Shown here: in pieces, positions 6,755 to 12,360 of the stretch
How the letters are laid out: each line of letters starts with the position of its first letter
How positions within the stretch are numbered: the stretch's first letter is position 1
DNA from: Verrucomicrobiota bacterium
GTDB lineage: Bacteria > Verrucomicrobiota > Verrucomicrobiia > Opitutales > Seribacteraceae
Length of the DNA stretch: 12,360 nucleotides
Reading direction: 5' to 3'
Assembly (NCBI GenBank): GCA_014382645.1
Contig: JACNJI010000112.1
Coordinates: forward strand, 1-12,360
Notes under the pieces: model-generated
What the model saw: the letters and a program-made list of their open reading frames with translations, nothing else
What the model was told of the DNA's origin: nothing
Databases searched by the model: none
Translations under genes and position numbers: made by a program

Positions 6755-6783
6755 TTGACTCTTAATGTGGTGCTACATATTTT
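6755..6783 (+). promoter_or_regulatory. Sigma70-type promoter for the fucU-lipoprotein unit
   Basis: TTGACT (6755-6760; five of six consensus -35 bases) is followed after exactly 17 bases by TATTTT (6778-6783; four of six -10 bases). Transcription would start near 6790, leaving a leader of about 25 bases before the fucU ATG at 6815. That leader contains no recognisable Shine-Dalgarno sequence. The position directly after a strong terminator supports it as the start of a separate transcript. Confidence 0.6.
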
Positions 6784-6814
6784 GGGCAATTCCACTACCC
6801 ATTCCTTATAAGCC

Positions 6815-7267
6815 ATGTTACGAGGCATCTCACCACTTCTTAGTCCCGACCTACTCGAAACCATGTATCGCATGGGACATCACGACGAAATCATTTTCGG
6901 TGATGCACATTTCCCAGGTGAAAGCTGCAACACGAAAATCATTAGAGCCGATGGGTTGCAAATTGACGATCTTCTCGAAGCCGTACTCCCGCTCTTCGTA
7001 CTCGATCACGTCGTCGACAATCCCGTCATGATGATGGAACCTCTACCTGAAGATAAAGCCGACGCTAAAATTTCAGCCGACTATAAAAAGGTGCACGATG
7101 GTTACCACGAAATCGTACAGAAGCATTATCCCGACACCGCTCCCATCGCACAAGTAGGGAAATGGGATTTTTACGAGCAAACCAAAAAAGCTTTCGCCGT
7201 CGTCATGACCGGCGACACACGCATTTACGCGAACCTCATTTTGGCGAAGGGCGTTACTACTTGGTAA
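6815..7267 (+). CDS. fucU: L-fucose mutarotase (RbsD/FucU family)
   Basis: Interconverts alpha and beta anomers of L-fucose, feeding the correct anomer to fucose isomerase or dehydrogenase; cytoplasmic, and family members form ring-shaped oligomers. The N-terminus MLRGISPLLSPDLL aligns with the E. coli FucU start, which fixes the ATG at 6815 despite the absent Shine-Dalgarno sequence. Conserved active-site segments are MGHHDEIIFGDAHFP (20-34, with His22 and Asp30), RADG (44-47), the WDFYEQTKKAFA segment (117-128) with Tyr120, and TGDTRIYAN (132-140). Length is 150 residues against about 140 in E. coli, the difference lying in a short lysine- and histidine-rich insertion around 80-105. The next gene begins on the base after its stop codon. 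The convergent operon on the other strand carries a class II (FucA-like) aldolase remnant, so this may be part of a local deoxy-sugar or polyol catabolic locus. No fucose isomerase or kinase is present in the window. Confidence 0.95.
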   Translation: MLRGISPLLSPDLLETMYRMGHHDEIIFGDAHFPGESCNTKIIRADGLQIDDLLEAVLPLFVLDHVVDNPVMMMEPLPEDKADAKISADYKKVHDGYHEIVQKHYPDTAPIAQVGKWDFYEQTKKAFAVVMTGDTRIYANLILAKGVTTW

Positions 7268-7819
7268 ATGAAGTTTAAAGAGAAACACTTATTACTAAGT
7301 ATATTTCTACTCTTTTGGTCTTTTGCTAGTTGCTTTGAACAGACAGCCGATATCTCTATCCCTAAAGGTTATGACTCCAATCAAATATCCTTTAAATACC
7401 CGAAGAACTGGGAAATTACCCAAGATTACTATACCCCTGCGGTTCATAATCTTTTCGTAGAAACTGCTGGCGACGCATTGGTTATCTTACAATCATATCA
7501 GTCAGACCTAGCTGAAGATCTGGAATCTTTCTCAAAAAGTTTTTCAGAAAGTTCACGGACAGATACTCCGGTTGGCGAAGCTTCATTGGGTCATGAATTT
7601 GAAAATATCCCAAAGGAAGGGGGATATGAATGGATACGGGAGCAATTCGAGATTTCCTTACTTGGCGTATCCGTTCCTCATAGGAGAATTTACGGAACCA
7701 AGAAAATTGCCGATCGACAAATTTTCCTCATTTTTCAAGTTGCAACTGAGGATTACTCAAAAGCAGAGCCTGGCTTTCGTTTAATTAGGGATACCCTAAG
7801 AGAATCCAAGACGAATTAG
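7268..7819 (+). CDS. Putative small lipoprotein, PsbP/DUF1795-like
   Basis: 183-residue predicted lipoprotein of unknown function. A basic N-terminus (MKFKEKH) and hydrophobic stretch lead to a lipobox-like SFASC with Cys22; Phe at -3 is slightly atypical. The mature part begins after a short linker with ISFKYPKNWEI (40-50), a pattern common in PsbP/DcrB/DUF1795-type domains that open with a surface-exposed strand and Pro-x-x-Trp. It ends with the matching FRLIRDTLRES helix (170-180). That resemblance comes from the pattern alone and is tentative. The ATG directly abuts the fucU stop (TAAATG), so translation is probably coupled. Base composition is noticeably more AT-rich than neighbouring genes, suggesting a different history or weak codon selection. 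Its 3' end lies only three bases from the stop of the convergent SDR gene. Confidence 0.75.
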   Translation: MKFKEKHLLLSIFLLFWSFASCFEQTADISIPKGYDSNQISFKYPKNWEITQDYYTPAVHNLFVETAGDALVILQSYQSDLAEDLESFSKSFSESSRTDTPVGEASLGHEFENIPKEGGYEWIREQFEISLLGVSVPHRRIYGTKKIADRQIFLIFQVATEDYSKAEPGFRLIRDTLRESKTN

Positions 7820-7822
7820 CGT

Positions 7823-8638
7823 CTATCCGCGGGATTTTCCTCCGGAAATATTGACCGTGGTTCCGTGCAGGTAGGAAGCACGATCGGAGGCAAGAAAAAC
7901 AACTAAATCCGAAACCTCAGAAAGTTTTCCGCTTCGACCTAAGGGTATGGAAGATCCATCCTTGGAACGCAATTCCTCCACCGAGATTCCACGTGTGTAT
8001 GCAAGAGATTCCTCATAGGTATCACTTCTCATGCTCGTGGCCTCCATGATTCCCGGGGCTACTCCCACGACTCGAATACCCTTGTTCCCTAGCTCCTTGG
8101 CCCACGAACGGGTAAGGTTTTGGTTGGCCGCCTTGGTCGCAGCATAAACGCTTTGGCCTTCACTTCCCTCCATGCCGGATTCGGAAGACATGTTGATTAG
8201 CACTCCGCCTTTTCCATCAGCCAACATAGCTCGAGCAGCTGCTTGGGCACAGAGAAACTGCCCCTTTACGTTGACGGCGAAAACCTTGTCCCAGATTTCC
8301 TCGGTCAGTTCCTCCTTGCCGGTGGGGTCAACGAGGAGACGGGGAACGTTAATGCCGGCATTGTTTACGAGGACGTCGAGACGCCCGAAACGCTCGACTG
8401 CGGTGGCCACCATATTCTCTACGTCAGCCTTGGAAGTAACGTCGCAGCGAACGAAAACAGCTTCACCGGAGCCAAGGGAAGAAATTTCCTCGATTGCCTG
8501 AGCTCCTTGTTCCTCGGCGAAGTCAGCCAGAATAACGTTGGCCCCGACTTCGGCGAAGCCCTTGGCTACTGCAAGACCGATTCCGCAAGCGCCACCCGTG
8601 ATTGCTACGTTTTTTTCAGCTAGGTTTGTCCAGTTCAT
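7823..8638 (-). CDS. SDR-family dehydrogenase, sorbitol-6-phosphate 2-dehydrogenase-like
   Basis: Classical short-chain dehydrogenase of 271 residues that probably oxidises a polyol phosphate to a ketose phosphate with NAD. I place the start at ATG 8638, giving MNWTNLAEKNVAITGG; the longer frame needs a TTG at 8662 and adds residues not expected in the family. Visible motifs are the cofactor loop TGGACGIG (14-21), Asp39 after the second strand (NAD rather than NADP preference), NNAG (92-95), catalytic Ser151/152 in INMSSESG, and YAATK with Tyr165 and Lys169. The C-terminal IPLGRSGKLSEV (231-242) and the ending ISGGKSRG are characteristic of Gram-positive-type sorbitol-6-phosphate dehydrogenases. 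It is the last gene of the leftward operon, 35 bases after the SorE-like gene. No terminator is obvious in the three-base gap to the convergent lipoprotein gene. The exact substrate is inferred. Confidence 0.9.
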   Translation of the reverse strand: MNWTNLAEKNVAITGGACGIGLAVAKGFAEVGANVILADFAEEQGAQAIEEISSLGSGEAVFVRCDVTSKADVENMVATAVERFGRLDVLVNNAGINVPRLLVDPTGKEELTEEIWDKVFAVNVKGQFLCAQAAARAMLADGKGGVLINMSSESGMEGSEGQSVYAATKAANQNLTRSWAKELGNKGIRVVGVAPGIMEATSMRSDTYEESLAYTRGISVEELRSKDGSSIPLGRSGKLSEVSDLVVFLASDRASYLHGTTVNISGGKSRG

Positions 8639-8673
8639 GCTACGAAGAGAGAAGTTGTACAAGGATGGTAGGT

Positions 8674-10482
8674 TTAAGAAAGGTCAAGCGGGTAAGGTTT
8701 ATCGTAGCCTGTGTAGAGAGCTTGCTCGACCTCACGCGACCAAACCTCGCCGTTAGTTCTGAGAACTTGGGCGGCTAGTTCGAGTGCGGTTCGCACAGGT
8801 TTTTCGGCATTCTCTGCAGCGGCATCAAAAGCCGCAGCGGAAACCTCTACGTAGGGAATATCGGGCAGCTCGGTGAAGGCAAAAAATGAGCCGAATGGTT
8901 GCTCGCTCTCTACTTTTTCCATCATTACGGGAACGTGACGAAGACCGCACACACCCTTGACCATCCAGTCGAAGTCCACGGGTTTCTGAGCCTGCTGAAC
9001 CATATCGTCGGAATGGGGCTCCGAAGTATTGGTCATGTGCCAAGGAACGTTGGAACCGCAAATTTGATGACGGGAAACATAATGAGCGTGCCGAGAGCCG
9101 ATGGGGACGACCAGATCGCCATCTATAAAATTGACCGCTGCCGATCGCGCGAGACGCCCTTCGACTTTGCGGTAAAGGGCGGCGGCCTCTTCGCCGGTTG
9201 AAGCGATGAACACGTCGGTGTATGTGGAGGCTTCGGTCAATGAACGTAAGTTTCGATCGGATAAATCGTCTCCCGGGACATGGGCCTCCGTACCTCCCGG
9301 TAGGGCTTTCAGATAAGCGTCTACACGTTCTGGTTGCCCATCGAAGCCAAGAAGAGCGACGCGAGGTTCCTTGTCGAGACCTCGATGGCGACGAGGGTCG
9401 TTAGGACCGAGGTTGTGATGCATCGCCCCTATTTGGGCAGTGACCTCCTCGGCGATGGAAGCAAAACCGGGAGCATGCGCAACGCTCATAGGCAGAAGGA
9501 GGTCTGGGTCGGAAGCTCCTGCATAACTGTTGAGATTGCCCCCATCGGCAATGATTTCACAAGCTTGATCGTAGGTTGCCTGGGAAGCGTAATTCGTCCA
9601 GATCACCTCGGATTTACCAAATTCGGTGAGCTTGGAAATGATTTCCGGGTCGCTCCGGTCAATCAAGACGACGCGACTACCTCGACGACGGAGGTCACGA
9701 ATGAGGGCGTACTCCTCCATATCGGCAAGCTTTCCGGGAGAACCTGTAATATAAACGACGGATGGAAGTTCGTCATCGGGAACGGCAGCCACGATGGTGA
9801 GGTTTATCATCGCCATGCGGGCAGTACCCGACAGATAGGCAACTGTGGCTCGGGGGGGCACTCCATAGCGAAACTCACCGTCCGAACCGATTGTGAACAC
9901 ATGCTTGTTGGTACCGTAGTTGCAAGCGAATGGCTCGGCATGAGCAAGTGAAACAAGGCTTATGTCCGGATGATGCCCAACCTTGTTGAAGAGATTCCCA
10001 AAGCCTTGTTGCTTCAAAAAGGCGGGAGCGGAACCCGGCACGGCGTTGAAAGCACGTAGGCCGCCGAGATGACGGTAGGAGTAACCAAGTGCGGCGAGAA
10101 CACCATCGGAGGCCGGAGCAAATGTTGAAGGGTCGATCGGTTCGCTCGAATGGCCGGGCGTGACGACAACGAGATCCCCGGGAACAAAACCTGAATCCTC
10201 GGGAGCTTGCAGGACAAGCTGAAGGGTCTCATGTCCAAGAGCTATTTGATTCACACCGTGCGGCACCCGGGCATGAGCGTCGAACTGGCGGATGGCCTTG
10301 GCGTCGGAAGCGCAACGACAATTACCAAAACCGGCGAGGACAAAACCGTTGCCGTCGAAAGCGGAAGCGGGAAGCTCATCGGAAAGAAGTCGTATCTCGT
10401 TGGGGCCTGTAAGAAAAATACCCTGATGTTCTAGTCGGGCGTTTTCAAGTAGATCGGCGGCTCGTTCTTGTCTGGATGGCAT
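8674..10482 (-). CDS. Long SorE-like zinc-type medium-chain dehydrogenase (602 residues)
   Basis: Member of the medium-chain dehydrogenase superfamily, resembling L-sorbose-1-phosphate reductase (SorE). The N-terminal GroES-like domain (about 18-200) has likely zinc ligands in CRCASD (Cys57), GHE (His84, Glu85) and AEPFAC (Glu183), plus PGDLVVVTPG (101-110). A Rossmann entry with TVAYLSGTARMAM (213-225) follows. The C-terminal part has the SorE pattern: a strand YTDVFI (421-426), VNFIDG, HAHYVSRHQICGSN (465-478), then SEPHSDDM (487-494) and CGLRHVPVM (512-520). SorE proteins are about 410 residues; the surplus is an internal block of about 115 residues around 300-415, possibly a duplicated Rossmann-like half. 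SorE with a sorbitol-6-phosphate dehydrogenase turns L-sorbose 1-phosphate into fructose 6-phosphate, and the SDR next door suggests a similar two-step epimerisation here. The gene starts 19 bases after the aldolase remnant, with no clear Shine-Dalgarno sequence. Superfamily is firm, SorE likeness moderate. Confidence 0.8.
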   Translation of the reverse strand: MPSRQERAADLLENARLEHQGIFLTGPNEIRLLSDELPASAFDGNGFVLAGFGNCRCASDAKAIRQFDAHARVPHGVNQIALGHETLQLVLQAPEDSGFVPGDLVVVTPGHSSEPIDPSTFAPASDGVLAALGYSYRHLGGLRAFNAVPGSAPAFLKQQGFGNLFNKVGHHPDISLVSLAHAEPFACNYGTNKHVFTIGSDGEFRYGVPPRATVAYLSGTARMAMINLTIVAAVPDDELPSVVYITGSPGKLADMEEYALIRDLRRRGSRVVLIDRSDPEIISKLTEFGKSEVIWTNYASQATYDQACEIIADGGNLNSYAGASDPDLLLPMSVAHAPGFASIAEEVTAQIGAMHHNLGPNDPRRHRGLDKEPRVALLGFDGQPERVDAYLKALPGGTEAHVPGDDLSDRNLRSLTEASTYTDVFIASTGEEAAALYRKVEGRLARSAAVNFIDGDLVVPIGSRHAHYVSRHQICGSNVPWHMTNTSEPHSDDMVQQAQKPVDFDWMVKGVCGLRHVPVMMEKVESEQPFGSFFAFTELPDIPYVEVSAAAFDAAAENAEKPVRTALELAAQVLRTNGEVWSREVEQALYTGYDKPYPLDLS

Positions 10483-10501
10483 TTTTATAAAAAGTTAAAA
10501 T

Positions 10502-10780
10502 TCAAACCTGAGGAGGAGCATCGGAATAGAACAAGTCATCCAGACTATCCCACGCACCCGGAGCTCCGGGAAGAGATAATCGCCGGGTAGTCATTACATT
10601 CCCCATGTCGCGAAGGTCATCGCACCCGATTCCCTTGATATTATCACCAAGGGTTCGAGCATGAATAATGTACTTGGCGGTCATCTCGAGAAGATCCGTG
10701 CACATCTGAGCCCACTTTATATCCCATGGAGTAAGAAATACGTAACCATGATTTTCCATCAGAAAGGAATATGACGAATC
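10502..10780 (-). pseudogene. Class II aldolase/adducin C-terminal remnant
   Basis: Open reading of 92 codons to the stop (85 residues from ATG 10759) that matches only the C-terminal third of class II (FucA/AraD-type) aldolases. The recognisable core is FLMENHGYVFLTPWD, where the NHG histidine corresponds to the third zinc ligand. It is followed by the usual helix with CTDLLEMTAKYI. Homologous-looking sequence extends upstream of the ATG (SSYSFL) right up to an in-frame TGA at 10781-10783. Only 33 bases separate the ATG from the stop of the E1 gene, so there is no room for the missing 130-160 residues with the catalytic Glu and the HxH zinc pair. A deletion has most probably removed them. 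The stop is intact and the next gene follows after 19 bases. A translated 85-residue product could not be an active aldolase. Confidence 0.75.
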
Positions 10781-10792
10781 TCACCGGAATGG

Positions 10793-12319
10793 CTACACCC
10801 CTTCCCGGTTGCGACGCACCAGTTCCCCGTTGGTCGGGTTGGTGGTGAGTTTGTGACCATCCAGAGGGACAATGCGTTCATGGATCGCATCAAGAATCCA
10901 GTTTGGTTGAGGGAAGAAATCTTCCTCCACCTCAGCTCCGGGAGTAATCCAGTTTCGGGACCCGACGACCACGGGCGGAGCGTCCAAGTAATCGAATGCG
11001 AGCTGGCTCAAGTTGTTAGCAATGTCCTGCATGACTGATCCTCGCTCACAAGCGTCGGAAGATAAAACGACCCTGCCCGTCCGCTTAACCGATTCCACCA
11101 ATGGTTCGTAGTCGAGTGGATTGATGGAGCGACAATCAAAGACATCGCAACTCATGCCATAACGTTCCTGTAATTGGTCGGCGGCTTCGAGTGCTCGGTA
11201 GAGGGTGGCGCCAACGGTAATCATCGTAAGATCGGTGCCCGAACGACGCTTGGCGGGAGGCCCAATGGGTATCTCGTAGTAATCAGCGGGCACCTCGGGT
11301 TCGAAAAGTTCGCCAATGTCGTACAGCCGCTGACTCTCGAAGAAAATAACCGGATCGCTTCCGGCCAAGGCTGTATTCAAAAGCCCCTTGGCGTCATAAG
11401 GAGTGGAAGGGAAAACAACCTTCAGACCTGGAATATGACTTACGATGGCACACCAGTCCTGCGAATGCTGGGCACCATATTTGGAACCAACCGAAACCCG
11501 CAAAACCACGGGCATCTCGAGAATCCCCGCACTCATGCTCTGCCATTTGGCAAGCTGGTTAAAAATCTCGTCGCCCGCTCGGCCAATGAAATCGCAATAC
11601 ATCAACTCGATCAAGGCTCGGCCACCTTCCAGGGCGTAACCGACTGCAGTTCCCACGATCGCGGCTTCCGAAATAGGAGAGTTGAAAAGGCGGTGATAGG
11701 GCAAGGACTCGGTAAGACCGCGGTAACAAGCAAAGGCGCCACCCCAGTCCCGATTCTCTTCGCCATAGGCAATCAGAGTGGGATCATTTTCAAACCGATG
11801 AAGCACGGCCTCAAAAATGGCGTCGCGATATTGAAAGACCTTGTTTTTCGAGACAGGTTTACCGTCAACGACTCCCGCCCGCGACTTTTTGGCGAGGGCT
11901 TGGACGCGCGGGTTTTCGTCATGGGCAAGCAGTAGCTCAGGCTTTCGCGATTCATCATAGCTCTCGCAGCGACGATTGGAAAACATGAGCTCTCCGATTT
12001 TCTCTGATGGAATACGCGGAGACACCTCCAGATCCGTGGCAAGTCGGCAGACTTTAGCCATGGCCGTTCTCGTTTTCTCAATCAAGGCATCACGGGCCGC
12101 ATCATCAAGTACGCCGACCCTTTTCAATTCGGCGGAAAAACTATCCAAAGGATCGACGGATTGCCACGCCTCGATCTCCTCCTTCATCCGGTAAGAGGAT
12201 GCATCCGAGGGAGAGTGCCCGGAAAATCGATCGGTAATTGTCTCAAGGAGTACCGGACCGTCTCCCTTCTCCAACACCTCTCGCTTGCTCTTGATTGCAT
12301 CGACAACCGCAAGCGGCTG
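10793..12319 (-). CDS. Fused E1-alpha/E1-beta 2-oxoacid dehydrogenase-type protein (upstream part cut by a stop and the window edge)
   Basis: Thiamine-diphosphate-dependent E1 component with alpha and beta subunits on one chain. The visible frame starts with the end of E1-alpha, including the loop [14 protein letters not shown] and a following KEEIEAW helix. After a linker of about 60 residues it runs through a complete E1-beta from about residue 147 (numbering from the GTG at 12277). E1-beta signatures are [11 protein letters not shown] (172-182), [15 protein letters not shown] (199-213) with catalytic Glu204, GAQHSQ (268-273), [20 protein letters not shown] (281-300) and [13 protein letters not shown] (444-456). 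The C-terminus looks complete. The thiamine-diphosphate-binding half of E1-alpha lies beyond the right edge. Homology continues upstream of the GTG through QPLAVVDAI to an in-frame TAA at 12320-12322. No E2 or E3 genes are visible, so the acceptor and substrate are unknown. The aldolase remnant follows after its stop. Confidence 0.88.
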   Translation of the reverse strand, partial: QPLAVVDAIKSKREVLEKGDGPVLLETITDRFSGHSPSDASSYRMKEEIEAWQSVDPLDSFSAELKRVGVLDDAARDALIEKTRTAMAKVCRLATDLEVSPRIPSEKIGELMFSNRRCESYDESRKPELLLAHDENPRVQALAKKSRAGVVDGKPVSKNKVFQYRDAIFEAVLHRFENDPTLIAYGEENRDWGGAFACYRGLTESLPYHRLFNSPISEAAIVGTAVGYALEGGRALIELMYCDFIGRAGDEIFNQLAKWQSMSAGILEMPVVLRVSVGSKYGAQHSQDWCAIVSHIPGLKVVFPSTPYDAKGLLNTALAGSDPVIFFESQRLYDIGELFEPEVPADYYEIPIGPPAKRRSGTDLTMITVGATLYRALEAADQLQERYGMSCDVFDCRSINPLDYEPLVESVKRTGRVVLSSDACERGSVMQDIANNLSQLAFDYLDAPPVVVGSRNWITPGAEVEEDFFPQPNWILDAIHERIVPLDGHKLTTNPTNGELVRRNREGV

Positions 12320-12360
12320 TTAGCCCTCCACGCGCTCGGAGTTCATGGCACCCTGGCTCC
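12320..12360 (-). pseudogene. Continuation of the E1-alpha reading frame upstream of an in-frame ochre codon
   Basis: In the same frame as the E1 gene, the bases from the window edge to 12323 read SQGAMNSERVEG. This is the normal E1-alpha stretch just before the PLAV motif that resumes on the other side of TAA (12320-12322). Both flanks are conserved-looking and in register, so the stop replaces a single residue rather than marking a gene boundary. It could be a nonsense mutation or a sequence error. Confidence 0.65.

Noticed and set aside
7800..7850. Bidirectional terminator between the convergent lipoprotein and SDR genes
   Set aside because: The gap is three bases and no GC-rich stem with a T run was found on either strand in or near it.
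8639..8662. Longer start for the SDR gene at TTG 8662
   Set aside because: Adds eight residues before the family-typical beginning and uses a rarer start codon without a better ribosome binding site. ATG 8638 is preferred.
9334..9951. Open frame of 205 codons on the plus strand
   Set aside because: Antisense to the SorE-like dehydrogenase, with no family features and no ribosome binding site of note.
11174..11935. Open frame of 253 codons on the plus strand
   Set aside because: Lies entirely antisense to the E1-beta gene, whose conserved motifs are clear. The antisense translation has no recognisable motif and reflects codon bias of the real gene.

Overview
The window comes from a bacterial chromosome with an aerobic, haem-copper-based respiratory chain. 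Three features fit a Gram-negative bacterium of the Verrucomicrobiota/Opitutae type: the caa3-style cytochrome oxidase operon, a CII-like phage-type regulator on the chromosome, and a SorE-like/sorbitol-6-phosphate-dehydrogenase-like/E1 sugar cluster. That placement is inference from gene content only and is of low to moderate certainty. Gene density is high, intergenic gaps are short, and several starts lack a clear Shine-Dalgarno sequence.

Positions 1-3676 (+) hold the distal part of an aa3/caa3-type cytochrome c oxidase operon. It contains subunit I (5' end outside the window), subunit III, a subunit IV with an unusual C-terminal domain of about 130 residues, and the CtaG-type assembly protein. 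Positions 3812-5969 (+) hold carA (small subunit of carbamoyl-phosphate synthetase) and, 16 bases later, a class II histone-deacetylase-like amidohydrolase. Positions 5970-6814 hold a small CII-like helix-turn-helix regulator whose true N-terminus appears to be lost to a one-base shift in an A run. It is flanked on both sides by the palindrome ATTATAAT. Downstream lie a long dyad, a possibly structured RNA segment and a strong intrinsic terminator. Positions 6755-7819 (+) form a short transcription unit with a good sigma70-type promoter, a fucose mutarotase (fucU) and a directly abutting small lipoprotein gene.

Positions 7823-12360 (-) hold a convergent catabolic operon read from the right edge. 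In transcription order it comprises a fused E1-alpha/E1-beta thiamine-diphosphate dehydrogenase, a class II aldolase remnant, a 602-residue SorE-like medium-chain dehydrogenase, and a sorbitol-6-phosphate-dehydrogenase-like SDR. The two dehydrogenases resemble the pair that interconverts ketose phosphates through a polyol phosphate in sorbose catabolism. The aldolase has lost roughly its N-terminal two thirds, and the E1 frame contains an ochre codon inside conserved sequence. The operon therefore looks partly decayed, or it carries sequence errors.

The most noteworthy points are the partial decay of the catabolic operon, the apparent duplicated Rossmann-like half in its long dehydrogenase, the dyad and possible small RNA beside the CII-like regulator, and the extended oxidase subunit IV. 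No CRISPR array, insertion sequence, tRNA or rRNA was seen.
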